Positions 26,917-35,354 are shown, counted from the stretch's first letter. The stretch is 62,233 nucleotides of DNA from Tenacibaculum haliotis (GCF_025215075.1 NZ_JAOBTH010000018.1:1-62233), one strand, 5' to 3'. A program made the numbers and translations. The notes: generated from the letters alone by a model not told the origin.

Positions 26917-26973
26917 TCAGTTCGCTTGAGTGCAAATATGATGATGGTGATGATGTAATTGATTAAAATTCAT
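26917..26973 (-). CDS. hisL: Histidine operon leader peptide
   Basis: An 18-codon frame on the minus strand, MNFNQLHHHHHHICTQAN, with six consecutive His codons (residues 7-12). It lies just upstream of a perfect terminator and hisG. This is the classical arrangement for transcription attenuation: when charged tRNA-His is scarce the ribosome stalls on the His codons, leaving the following segment free to pair with the terminator arm, so the operon is read through. Confidence 0.92.
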   Translation of the reverse strand: MNFNQLHHHHHHICTQAN

Positions 26974-26993
26974 TATTATTCTTATTGATGATG

Positions 26994-27001
26994 CAAATAT
27001 G
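26994..27001 (-). promoter_or_regulatory. Putative -7 element of the his operon
   Basis: CATATTTG on the minus strand, one base from TAnnTTTG, about 21 bp before the leader ATG. No clear TTG at the usual distance was found. It would give a very short leader before hisL. Confidence 0.4.
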
Positions 27002-27047
27002 CTACTTATAATTTAAATAATAAAATTTATTTCAAAAAAAATAAAAT

Positions 27048-28562
27048 TTACAAATTACTTAGTAAGTCGTGTAAATTATCCTCTTTTTCTAATCCCATTT
27101 TTTTCTTTATCCTATACCTTGTTGTTTCAACGCTTCTAGGAGATACATTTATTAGCTGAGATACATCCTTACTCTTTAAATTAGAAACAATATAAGTACA
27201 ATGCTTTAAATCATTAACAGATAAACTAGGAGCTATTTTTTTTAATTTACTAAAAAACTCAGGTCTTATTTTTTCAAACTGGACTTTAAAATCATCCCAT
27301 AATTCTTCTTCAGAAATTAAACTCAATAACTTTTTATTTACGGTTATTAAATAACTAGACGTCTCTGAATTCTGTTCTGTATAGCTTTCTATATCATCGC
27401 TTATTTTCTTAATAGTATCGTTATAGGTTGTTATTTTTAATACGCGTGAAAACAATGTTTGTTCATTTAAGTTTAAAAGAGTTTGTATTTCATTTTTTTT
27501 ATCCCTTAAATCTTCATTATTTATTTTTAACTCAGAAATTAACTGTTTTAAATCGGTATTTAAATTTTTAATTTGTTTATTTTTATTTTTGTTTTTTCTA
27601 CCTAGAAAAATAAAAAATATAGTTAATGCTATAAAAAAAACAGCGGTTATTCCACTTACAATAAGTTTCGTTTCTTGGTTGTTAATTATAAGGTTTTGCT
27701 TGTCCTTTAATTCACTTTCTAACTCTAACTCCTTTACAAAAGAAGCCTTAATTCTTTTTTCGTCGTTAATAATTGTTTCTTCTAAATTTTTATTAACCTC
27801 CTTATATTTTTGTATCGCTAAGGTAAAATCACCTTTACTTTCGTAATACTTTGCATACGAAGCGTTAATTAAACTGTAAAGTTCACTATCTGTTTTAATT
27901 GTTAAACTTTTTGCTTTTTTTAAATTTATTAAAGCCTCTTCATTTTTTTTAAGCTCAAAATAATTGTCAGCAATAAAATAATACATCTTACCTACACCAT
28001 CTATTCTTTTTCCGTCTTTTACTATGAACTTTAAAAAACCTTTTGCATAAGTTATAGACTCTTGCCACTTCAATTGTTTTCTTGCGTTTATAGTTAAGTT
28101 ATAATACGCATCTATTAATTGCGATAAATTGTCAATTTCATTATAATTAGCTACTGCTTTTTTAAAATATTCTTCTGATTTAACATAATTTCCGTATGCC
28201 TTTGAAATAATTATTCCTCTAGAATTATATATGGATCCTTTTAAGAACGTATCGTTTGTTTTTTCTGCTAATTCAAATGACTTAATAAATAAATCTTCCG
28301 CTTTTTTAAACCTATTTAATTCCAGATTATTAACACCTTTTAAGTATAAGATCTTACTATTAATAGAATCTTCCTTAATTGTAAATTTATTAAGTTTAAT
28401 AATTGATAATAAACTATCTAAAAGTTGTGGTTTTTCATCATTTTGAAATGTATAAAAACCTTTAACAATTATTTCTTTATATTCTTTTTTTGAAACACTT
28501 TCTTTTTGTTGTCCACTCATACTTATAGTAAACAACAAAAAAATTATGATCCTAAAACTCAT
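27048..28562 (-). CDS. Membrane-anchored TPR protein with LuxR-type HTH
   Basis: 504 residues from ATG 28562, giving a clean signal peptide (MSFRIIIFLLFTISMSGQQ); in-frame ATGs up to 20 codons upstream exist. Periplasmic part with about five TPR-like repeats (about 70-270), one membrane helix (LIVSGITAVFFIALTIFFIFLG), a coiled coil (about 330-390), and a C-terminal HTH (LSVNDLKHCTYIVSNLKSKD, then SPRSVETTRYRIKKKMG). This Bacteroidetes architecture is thought to sense periplasmic signals and regulate transcription directly. It is divergent from two small-RNA genes, possible targets (inference). Confidence 0.85.
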   Translation of the reverse strand: MSFRIIIFLLFTISMSGQQKESVSKKEYKEIIVKGFYTFQNDEKPQLLDSLLSIIKLNKFTIKEDSINSKILYLKGVNNLELNRFKKAEDLFIKSFELAEKTNDTFLKGSIYNSRGIIISKAYGNYVKSEEYFKKAVANYNEIDNLSQLIDAYYNLTINARKQLKWQESITYAKGFLKFIVKDGKRIDGVGKMYYFIADNYFELKKNEEALINLKKAKSLTIKTDSELYSLINASYAKYYESKGDFTLAIQKYKEVNKNLEETIINDEKRIKASFVKELELESELKDKQNLIINNQETKLIVSGITAVFFIALTIFFIFLGRKNKNKNKQIKNLNTDLKQLISELKINNEDLRDKKNEIQTLLNLNEQTLFSRVLKITTYNDTIKKISDDIESYTEQNSETSSYLITVNKKLLSLISEEELWDDFKVQFEKIRPEFFSKLKKIAPSLSVNDLKHCTYIVSNLKSKDVSQLINVSPRSVETTRYRIKKKMGLEKEDNLHDLLSNL

Positions 28563-28950
28563 TTTACTCTTAAAAAGAACTCTCATTATATACTTCATCA
28601 ATACTACACAATGCCCCCGCACTGAAATTAAATGTCACTTTTCATTAAATAACATCTTAAATATACGTCAAATATACTACATAAAACAAAAAAACATCTT
28701 TTTTAAAAGATTGAAAAAAAGAGAGCTAAAATAAATATATAAAATAATTAATGCCTTAAAACTAAAAAAAGCATTATTCTACTTAACTAAAAAAAATAAA
28801 ACCACTGGCAAAGCACAAACACAAACAACTAAAAAACAATAAATTAACACTTTTAAAACACATTTACTGTTCTATATCAATCCTAAACAAACATCTTTTT
28901 ATTCAAACAAAAAGTCGCTGCTTTTTATTAACATATGTAAATAAAAATAC

Positions 28951-29001
28951 ACATCAAAATTACTACAAAAACTTTACACACTCTTTATTCGAATATATTT
29001 G
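28951..29001 (+). promoter_or_regulatory. Promoter of small RNA A with conserved upstream box
   Basis: Upstream box ACATCAAAATTACTACAA (28951-28968), TTTAC (28973-28977), a 16-nt spacer, and TATATTTG (28994-29001). The same box, TTTAC and spacing recur in front of RNA B, 429 bp downstream. The rest of 28563-28950 is A/T-rich and shows no gene or clear signal. Confidence 0.65.
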
Positions 29002-29005
29002 TAAA

Positions 29006-29158
29006 GAAGTTATTAATTATCCCCTTAACTAATGACTTTCTTAATTAATCCCCCTATTAATTAAAGCCATGATTATTAATACCCCCTTTTAATTAATAAT
29101 GTACATCTCAAAAACTATCAAAACACTATTCCCCTATATATGTTTTGATAGTTTTTTT
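29006..29158 (+). ncRNA. Putative small RNA A with four C-loop hairpins
   Basis: About 153 nt from the expected start to the end of the T-run. Four hairpins: (1) 29004-29015 with 29030-29042, loop with CCCC; (2) TTAATTAAT 29041-29049 with 29056-29064, loop CCCCCT; (3) ATTATTAAT 29072-29080 with 29092-29100, loop with CCCCC; (4) a 16-bp terminator stem 29110-29125 with 29141-29156, loop with CCCC, then T7. No coding frame. A paralogue with the same layout follows. I do not recognise it; the Rfam models Flavo-1 and 6S-Flavo are the ones to compare. Confidence 0.75.
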
Positions 29159-29379
29159 CTTTCCTAAAAAAAATCAACAAACTTTTAAAATAACTAAAAT
29201 CAGCTTTAAAGAGGATGATAATTTCTTTTTTGATATATTACTTTTATAGAATAAATTTAAATTCAACAATAAAAATAATCACTTCAATTTTCTAAAACAG
29301 AAAACAACATTCATTTATAGACTTTTATACTACAATAAACAGTTTTTTTATTTTTTTTTGATCAATGGCTATAAAATAT

Positions 29380-29430
29380 ACATCAAAATTACTACAATCA
29401 ATTTACCCCTCTTTTATCCTCATATATTTG
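29380..29430 (+). promoter_or_regulatory. Promoter of small RNA B with conserved upstream box
   Basis: Identical 18-nt box ACATCAAAATTACTACAA (29380-29397), TTTAC (29402-29406), 16-nt spacer, TATATTTG (29423-29430). Box-to-TATATTTG distance is 43 bp in both copies. The stretch 29159-29379 between RNA A and this promoter shows nothing else. Confidence 0.65.
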
Positions 29431-29434
29431 TACC

Positions 29435-29587
29435 GAAGTTATTAATTCCCCCTAACGAATAACTTCCTTAATTAATCCCCTAATTAATTAAACTCCTTTT
29501 TATTGATTAATCCCTTTTAATTAATAATGCATAATTTTAAAACTACCAAAAGCAGTATCCCCCCTACATTTGCTATGGTAGTTTTTT
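29435..29587 (+). ncRNA. Putative small RNA B, paralogue of A
   Basis: About 153 nt, same layout: (1) GAAGTTATT 29435-29443 with 29458-29466, 14-nt loop with CCCCC; (2) TTAATTAAT 29468-29476 with 29483-29491, loop CCCCTA; (3) a weaker stem 29506-29511 with 29520-29525, loop with CCC; (4) terminator AAAACTACC 29539-29547 with 29577-29585 plus AGCA/TGCT, loop with CCCCCC, then T6. Stem 4 differs from RNA A by compensated pairs (T-A at 29118/29148 to C-G at 29546/29578; A-T at 29123/29143 to G-C at 29552/29573), which supports a functional RNA structure. Confidence 0.75.
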
Positions 29588-29619
29588 ATTTCTTTCCATA
29601 AACACACAACAACAAGTTT

Positions 29620-29663
29620 TTTAAAACAGTAAACCACCTCTAGAGGTGGTTTACTGTTTTAAA
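29620..29663. terminator. 44-bp perfect palindrome, probable bidirectional terminator
   Basis: Two 22-bp arms meet without mismatch around CTCTAGAG; the interior ACCACCTC/GAGGTGG is unusually G+C-rich for this region. It lies between small RNA B and the convergent decarboxylase gene. The flanks are T/A-rich but not clean T-runs, so a cruciform or processing signal is also possible. Confidence 0.6.
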
Positions 29664-29753
29664 TATCAGTATAAATTGAATTCTTTTTTTAAAATGACTT
29701 ATCTTCTTATAAAAGAAAAACAGTAGACTTTCTTTTACCAATTTTTAAAGAAT

Positions 29754-31142
29754 CTATTCTATTCCTTTTGTTAAACTCGGTGTTCTTTCTACAAATTCTT
29801 CTAATATTTTAAAGAAATTCAAGATATCAGTTTCCTCATTATTTGCATTAATTGTTACCAATCTAATAAAAGTATCTTCTTCAAAAGATCCGAATCCTAC
29901 AACAGTAATTTGATCTTCGTACAAAGCTGTACAAAGCGCTATTGGATCAATATTTTTATAATTGAAACATATAGAAATAGAATTATCAAAACTATAAACT
30001 GTATAATCGGAATTATTTTTAATATAATTTAAAGCAATTTTTGCTAAATCAAATTGTTGCTCTACAATTTTACGCAATCCAAATGTTCCTACAGATTTCC
30101 ATAATGTCCAAAATTTTAAGGCATCATTTCTTCTTCCGCATTGAAAAGAAGTTTTTCCTAAGTTAAAATCGTCACCATCTGTTTGATACAAATAATCAGC
30201 TTCATTACTAAACGAATCGTGCAGTTGTTTTTTATCATTTACTAAAATAATTGAACACGTCATTGGCGTTCCAATCATTTTATGGGCATTATAACTAAAT
30301 GAGTTTGATCTCTCAACTCCTTTTATAAGGTGTTTATAGGTAGCACTAAAAATTACACTTCCACAATACGCACCGTCTACATGAAGCCATATATTATACT
30401 TATCTGTGATGTCTGCAATTTTATCTATCGGATCAAAAGCTCCTAAAACGGTGGTTCCGGAAGTTGCATTTACATATGTTGGAATAAATCCATTATTAAG
30501 ATCTTCAATAACTTGTGCTTCTAATAGTTCCGGAATCATTCTTCCCTTAGCATCCGTTTTAATATAACGGATATTTTTTCTTCCTATTCCTGCAAAACTT
30601 GCATTTTTAGCATTCGAATAATGTGATTCTTTAGAAGTATAAATAATCATTGGTTTCGACATTCCATCTAACCTGCACATAGGATCTTTGGCGTCTCTAG
30701 CCATAACCAAAGCCATGTAATTACTCATGGATCCACCTGTTGGAAATGTTCCGTTACTTTGAGACCCATACCCAACCAAGTCGCAAGATTGTCTAATAAT
30801 TTCTTGTTCTATTCCTACTTGAGGTCCTGCAACTTTGTATGTGTACATGCTGTTATTTAACATCACAGCTAATAAATCACCTAAAACAGCTTTGCTTTGT
30901 CTTCCGCCAAAAAGTTGGTTAAAAAATAAGTTTGTTGCTGTTTTGGGAGTCGAAATAAGTACATCTCGGAGCAATATTTTAAACTTATCATCAATCATTG
31001 CTGACTCATTTAGCGAGAGATCAATAGACTCATATAATTTATTCGAATCTATTCTTTCTGCTACAGGATTTTTTTCTTCTTCTTTAATTAACCCCTCCAC
31101 GAGTTCATTAAATAAAGCTAAATCTTTACTTATATCAGACAT
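29754..31142 (-). CDS. PLP-dependent group II decarboxylase, CSAD/GADL1-like
   Basis: 462 residues. FFNQLFGGRQSKAVLGDLLAVMLNNSMYTYKVAG, PTGGSMSNYMALVMAR, ATSGTTVLGAFDPIDKIAD, WLHVDGAYCGS, PLP lysine K288 in SYNAHKMIGTP, and SFQCGRRNDALKFWTLWKS resemble animal cysteine sulfinate decarboxylase and glutamate decarboxylase-like 1 closely. The gene directly follows a cysteine dioxygenase, so cysteine sulfinate to hypotaurine is the likely reaction; glutamate, aspartate or cysteate remain possible. Starts 31 bp after the dioxygenase stop. Confidence 0.88.
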   Translation of the reverse strand: MSDISKDLALFNELVEGLIKEEEKNPVAERIDSNKLYESIDLSLNESAMIDDKFKILLRDVLISTPKTATNLFFNQLFGGRQSKAVLGDLLAVMLNNSMYTYKVAGPQVGIEQEIIRQSCDLVGYGSQSNGTFPTGGSMSNYMALVMARDAKDPMCRLDGMSKPMIIYTSKESHYSNAKNASFAGIGRKNIRYIKTDAKGRMIPELLEAQVIEDLNNGFIPTYVNATSGTTVLGAFDPIDKIADITDKYNIWLHVDGAYCGSVIFSATYKHLIKGVERSNSFSYNAHKMIGTPMTCSIILVNDKKQLHDSFSNEADYLYQTDGDDFNLGKTSFQCGRRNDALKFWTLWKSVGTFGLRKIVEQQFDLAKIALNYIKNNSDYTVYSFDNSISICFNYKNIDPIALCTALYEDQITVVGFGSFEEDTFIRLVTINANNEETDILNFFKILEEFVERTPSLTKGIE

Positions 31143-31172
31143 TTTATGCTACTTTTTAAAAATTGATTATAA

Positions 31173-31731
31173 TTATACAGTCGTACAATAAGTTAACATT
31201 CTATCTACAAACGTTTTTGTTTTCTCGTCAAATGCTCTGCACTTTCGAATAGGTTTTGCGTATAAATGAAGTGACATACTTCTTTTTTTTGATAAATTCT
31301 CCAAACTATGAAAACCCATAAAATCTTTCATATAAGTTACAGCATTTTCTTTTGAAACAGATGATTTAACAAAAGTAAGTCCGCCTATTTCATCTTCTTT
31401 ATAAATAGTTTCTCGAAACTCTCCTTCAATAACTTTCACCCAACATTCCTCACCACCATGATCATGAATTGGAGTTATTTGTCCTTGTTCCCAACAAAGT
31501 AAGATCAATTCAAACTTTTCGTTATTAACAATACAATTTCGAGTATAACACTCTTCAGACCATGAAATATAGTCTTCAAAAGTTTTTATCGGTAATTTTA
31601 CTGAATGTATTATGTGATTGAAGGTCGTCCTCTCTCCTTCTGAAAGTGCGGTAACTAATTCATCTAATGATTGAATTGTTTTTGTGGTATTTTCGTTAGA
31701 ATTTAAAATAACATGCTGCTTTTTTGTTCAT
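31173..31731 (-). CDS. Cysteine dioxygenase, apparent frameshift at the start
   Basis: Oxidises cysteine to cysteine sulfinate with a mononuclear iron. Iron ligands HDH (in PIHDHGGEECWVKV) and the His of DFMGFHSLE, the cross-linking Cys five residues after the second His, and the Tyr of SLHLYAKP match mammalian-type enzymes. The reading frame covering 31173-31508 has only a TTG start, yet coding similarity continues in the same frame upstream (SLDELVTALSEGERTTF, SWSEECYTRNCIVNNEKFEL) to about 31716 without any usual start codon. An ATG at 31731 is in another frame, joined by an A6 run (31720-31725); one A fewer would restore a complete protein of about 185 residues. Confidence 0.75.
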
Positions 31732-31808
31732 TTAATGTACAAATTCAAGGTCACTCCCTAAATCCAACTAAAAAACTTAATATAATAGTTAAATATATAC
31801 AAGTTACA

Positions 31809-31816
31809 CAAATATA
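31809..31816 (-). promoter_or_regulatory. -7 element upstream of the dioxygenase operon
   Basis: TATATTTG on the minus strand, a perfect TAnnTTTG, about 78 bp before the ATG at 31731. Otherwise the spacer 31732-32048 holds only the typA terminator. Confidence 0.45.
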
Positions 31817-31996
31817 GCCGTTTTCATATATTTATTAGACTATTAAAATAAAAACATCTTTTTTTTTAGAATATTTTTTAAGCGTTTGAATGATTATAAA
31901 ATCGTAAAAGCTATAAACTTGTTTGTTTTAATTTAAAAATAACTGAAGAAATTAATGCACAATCCATAGAATAGCAACATTAAATTAAATCATAAA

Positions 31997-32027
31997 AAAA
32001 AGCTCAAGTTTACAACTTGAGCTTTTT
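31997..32027 (-). terminator. Terminator of typA
   Basis: AAAAAGCTCAAGTT (31997-32010) and AACTTGAGCTTTTT (32014-32027): a 14-bp perfect stem with 3-nt loop; minus strand continues into Ts. 22 bp after the typA stop. Confidence 0.85.
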
Positions 32028-32048
32028 ATTTTATATAGATTTTAAGAG

Positions 32049-33821
32049 TTATGCCTTAAAAACAATTTTACGCATACGTAAACTTTCTGGAGTAACTTCT
32101 AAATACTCATCAGCTTTAATATATTCCATATTTTCTTCTAAAGAAAAATCAATTTTCGGAGCAATTTTCATAGCGTCATCTGTACCCGATTTACGCATGT
32201 TTGTTAATTGCTTTCCTTTAATTAAGTTCACAGCCATATCGTCTGACTTAGAGTTTTCTCCAATTACTTGACCGATATAAATTTCTTGATTAACATCAAT
32301 AAAAAACTTACCTCTATCTTGTAAACGGTTTAATGCATATGCAGTAGCTTTACCAGTTGCAGCAGAAACGATAGCTCCTTTTACTTCTTCAGTAAAGTCT
32401 CCTTTATAAGGACCATATTCACTAAATCTGTGGTTAATAATTGCTTGACCAGCTGTTGCTGTTAAAATTTTATTTCTTAAACCAATTAATCCACGAGAAG
32501 GTATTGTAAATTCTAGGTGCTGTAAATCTCCTTTAGGCTCCATAATCATTAAGTCTCCTTTACGTAAAGAGACTAAGTTTACAGCTTTAGAAGCTACATC
32601 TTCTGGTACATCGATAGACAATGTTTCCATTGGCTCATGTTTCTTACCATCAATCATTTTAATAATTACTTGTGGTCTTCCCACTTGTAATTCATATCCT
32701 TCACGACGCATTGTTTCAATCAATACAGATAAGTGTAATACACCACGACCAAATACGTTAAACTTGTCTTCAGAATCTGTAGTTTCAACTTTTAAAGCTA
32801 AATTCTTTTCTAATTCTTTAAACAGACGATCACGAATATGACGAGATGTTACAAATTTACCTTCTTTACCAAAGAAAGGAGAATTGTTAATTGTAAACAA
32901 CATACTCATGGTAGGTTGGTCAATTTCTGTTCTTGGTAATGCTTCTGGGTTTTCTAAATCAGCAATAGTGTCACCAATTTCAAATCCGTCAATACCTGTA
33001 ATAGCACAAATATCTCCACAAGGAACTTTATCTACTTGAACTTTACCCATTCCTTCGAATACGTGTAGTTCTTTAATTCTTACTTTTTTAGTTGTACCGT
33101 CAGCTTTACATAACATGTAATCTTTACCAGCTTCTAAATCTCCTCTAAATACACGTCCAATAGCAATTCTTCCTGTAAAAGAAGAAAAATCCAAAGAAGT
33201 AATTTGCATTTGTGGAGTTCCTTCGTTGTATTTAGTTTCTGGAATAGATTCTAATACAGCATCTAATAAAGGTACAATATTATCAGTTTCGTTTTTCCAG
33301 TCAGTACTCATCCAATTGTTCTTTGCAGAACCGTAAATGGTAGTAAAATCTAACTGCTCTTCAGTAGCTTCTAAAGCAAACATTAAATCAAAAACTTTTT
33401 CATGAACGATGTCAGGAGTACAGTTTTCTTTATCTACTTTGTTAACAACTACGATAGGTGTTAATCCTAATTCTAAAGCTTTACCTAATACAAAACGAGT
33501 TTGTGGCATTGGCCCTTCAAATGCATCAACTAATAATAAAACACCATCAGCCATTTTTAATACACGTTCTACTTCACCTCCAAAATCGGCGTGACCTGGT
33601 GTATCAATTACATTGATTTTTGTGTTTTTATAGTTTACTGATACGTTTTTAGAAAGAATTGTAATTCCTCTTTCACGTTCTAAGTCGTTATTATCTAACA
33701 ATAAATCAGTACGTTCTTTACGATCGTCTAAAACTTTTGCTTGATCTATAATTTTATCTACCAAGGTAGTCTTACCGTGATCAACGTGTGCTATAATAGC
33801 GATGTTTCTAATTGGTTGCAT
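32049..33821 (-). CDS. typA: Ribosome-associated translational GTPase TypA/BipA
   Basis: 590 residues. GTPase motifs [10 protein letters not shown] (about 11-20), [12 protein letters not shown] and NKVDKE; then beta-barrel, EF-G III and V-like domains and the TypA-specific C-terminus ([17 protein letters not shown]...). Binds the ribosome and helps 50S assembly and stress or cold adaptation. Single-gene unit with its own promoter (TACTTTTG, minus strand 33851-33844) and terminator. Confidence 0.97.
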   Translation of the reverse strand: MQPIRNIAIIAHVDHGKTTLVDKIIDQAKVLDDRKERTDLLLDNNDLERERGITILSKNVSVNYKNTKINVIDTPGHADFGGEVERVLKMADGVLLLVDAFEGPMPQTRFVLGKALELGLTPIVVVNKVDKENCTPDIVHEKVFDLMFALEATEEQLDFTTIYGSAKNNWMSTDWKNETDNIVPLLDAVLESIPETKYNEGTPQMQITSLDFSSFTGRIAIGRVFRGDLEAGKDYMLCKADGTTKKVRIKELHVFEGMGKVQVDKVPCGDICAITGIDGFEIGDTIADLENPEALPRTEIDQPTMSMLFTINNSPFFGKEGKFVTSRHIRDRLFKELEKNLALKVETTDSEDKFNVFGRGVLHLSVLIETMRREGYELQVGRPQVIIKMIDGKKHEPMETLSIDVPEDVASKAVNLVSLRKGDLMIMEPKGDLQHLEFTIPSRGLIGLRNKILTATAGQAIINHRFSEYGPYKGDFTEEVKGAIVSAATGKATAYALNRLQDRGKFFIDVNQEIYIGQVIGENSKSDDMAVNLIKGKQLTNMRKSGTDDAMKIAPKIDFSLEENMEYIKADEYLEVTPESLRMRKIVFKA

Positions 33822-33843
33822 TCTTGCTCGTTTTTTAAAGCTG

Positions 33844-33851
33844 CAAAAGTA
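33844..33851 (-). promoter_or_regulatory. -7 element of typA
   Basis: TACTTTTG on the minus strand, 22 bp before the typA ATG at 33821, fits TAnnTTTG. No clear TTG upstream. Confidence 0.5.
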
Positions 33852-33888
33852 GTGTATTAAAAATGAATACTATATAAATCTTGATGAA

Positions 33889-34191
33889 TTATTTTTCTTC
33901 GTCTAAAGCTTTATCGTCTTCTCTAAAGGCACTTGGTAGTATATCTGGTATTAATTTTATTAACAACGGCAATAATAATGCGCCTCCTGGCAGCATAAAT
34001 ACTGCAAATGCAGGAATTGCTTTACAAATATCTAAGGTTTGTTTTTTAACCTTAGATATTTCTTCATCAGATAACTTTGTGGTAATCGATTTCTTTATCA
34101 AAAAAACTAGCTCTTTGCTTTCTTGAAGCTCTTTTGCTAGGCGTTTTTTGTTTATTTGAATTGCTGCCTTTATTTCGTCAACAGTATTCAT
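33889..34191 (-). CDS. Small LETM1-like domain protein
   Basis: 100 residues. Charged N-terminal helix (about 1-45) followed by KAIPAFAVFMLPGGALLLPLLIKLIPDILPSAF (about 57-89), which matches the ribosome-binding/membrane motif of mitochondrial LETM1 (PFxxFxxxPxxxLLLPxxxKLxPxxLPSxF). Bacterial role unknown; probably membrane-associated. Start overlaps the proline dehydrogenase stop by one base, so they are translated from one message. Confidence 0.72.
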   Translation of the reverse strand: MNTVDEIKAAIQINKKRLAKELQESKELVFLIKKSITTKLSDEEISKVKKQTLDICKAIPAFAVFMLPGGALLLPLLIKLIPDILPSAFREDDKALDEEK

Positions 34192-35354
34192 TATAGCTTA
34201 CGACGTTTTCTTTCTGTTTTCAATAAATTAAGCTCTCTTGAGGTTTGTCCTTCTATTGAAGTGTTTTCTTCTGCTCTACGTATTAAATAAGGCATCACAT
34301 CTCGTACAGGGCCAAACGGAACATATTTTGCTACATTATAACCTTCTGCCGCTAAATTGAAACTAATATGATCACTCATCCCATATAACTGACCAAACCA
34401 CATACGCTTATCATCCGCTTTAATATTATATTCTTTGGCTAAATCCATTAACAAATAAGAGCTGTCTTCATTATGTGTTCCTGCAAAAATTGCCATATTT
34501 TTATGTTCCATCATAAAGCGAACAGCTTCGTTATAATTCGTATCGGTAGCATTTTTATCAACACAAATAGGAGATGCATATCCTTTGTTTTCTGCTCTCT
34601 CACGCTCTTTCTCCATATAAGCACCTCGCACCACTTTCATCCCTATATAATAGCCTTTTTGATGTGCTTTTTGATATAAACCACGTAAATAACCCATACG
34701 ATCATGGCGGTACATTTGTAAAGTATTAAAAACAATTGCCTTGTCTTTATTGTACGTTTCCATTAATTCTTCAATCAAATCGTCTGCAGCTTCTTGCATC
34801 CAACTTTCTTCTGCATCAATTAATAACGGAACATCCTTTTTTACTGCCGCTTTACACACAGTATGAAAACGCGCTACCACTCTTTCCCATTCTACTTTTT
34901 CTTCTGCAGTATGTCCTTCTTTTTCTGTTAACTTTTGATACAAAGCAAAACGTCCAAAACCTGTTGGTTTAAATACCGCATAGGGAATTGATTTTTTTTC
35001 TTCAGCAAAATCAATTGTTTTCAACGTCATTTCTAAAGCATCATCAAACTGTGCTTCATCTTCTTTTCCTTCTACCGAATAATCTAAAATACTATGCACA
35101 TTTCCTTTCTCATGCATTTTTTCGATATTCGGCAAACAATCATCTTCAGTTACGCCACCACAAAAATGATCAAAAACAGTAGAACGGATTAAACCCTCTA
35201 CTGGTAAATGTGCTTTTAAGGCAAAATTAGTTACCGCTGTACCAATACGTACCATTGGTTGGTTTTGTATCATTTTAAATAAAAAGTATGCGCGCTCTAA
35301 CTCTGAATCTGATTTTAATTTAAAAGCCGTTGCTGTGTTGTTAAAAAGTGTCAT
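34191..35354 (-). CDS. Proline dehydrogenase
   Basis: 387 residues from ATG 35354 (MTLFNNTATAFKLKSD); upstream in-frame ATGs are less like relatives. FAD-dependent TIM barrel oxidising proline to pyrroline-5-carboxylate: DYSVEGKE, LLIDAEESWMQ, VFNTLQMYRHDR, KVVRGAYMEKER, and the C-terminal RRAEENTSIEGQ. Monofunctional (not fused to P5C dehydrogenase). Upstream of the LETM1-like gene. Confidence 0.93.
   Translation of the reverse strand: MTLFNNTATAFKLKSDSELERAYFLFKMIQNQPMVRIGTAVTNFALKAHLPVEGLIRSTVFDHFCGGVTEDDCLPNIEKMHEKGNVHSILDYSVEGKEDEAQFDDALEMTLKTIDFAEEKKSIPYAVFKPTGFGRFALYQKLTEKEGHTAEEKVEWERVVARFHTVCKAAVKKDVPLLIDAEESWMQEAADDLIEELMETYNKDKAIVFNTLQMYRHDRMGYLRGLYQKAHQKGYYIGMKVVRGAYMEKERERAENKGYASPICVDKNATDTNYNEAVRFMMEHKNMAIFAGTHNEDSSYLLMDLAKEYNIKADDKRMWFGQLYGMSDHISFNLAAEGYNVAKYVPFGPVRDVMPYLIRRAEENTSIEGQTSRELNLLKTERKRRKL

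Noticed and set aside
28994..29600. Repeated TTAATTAAT/CCCC units as a CRISPR array
   Set aside because: Repeat units are short, irregularly spaced and pair with each other as hairpins; there are no constant repeats with variable spacers and no cas genes.
29435..29753. Small RNA B as a riboswitch or leader of the decarboxylase gene
   Set aside because: The decarboxylase gene is on the other strand and convergent, and RNA B ends at its own terminator.
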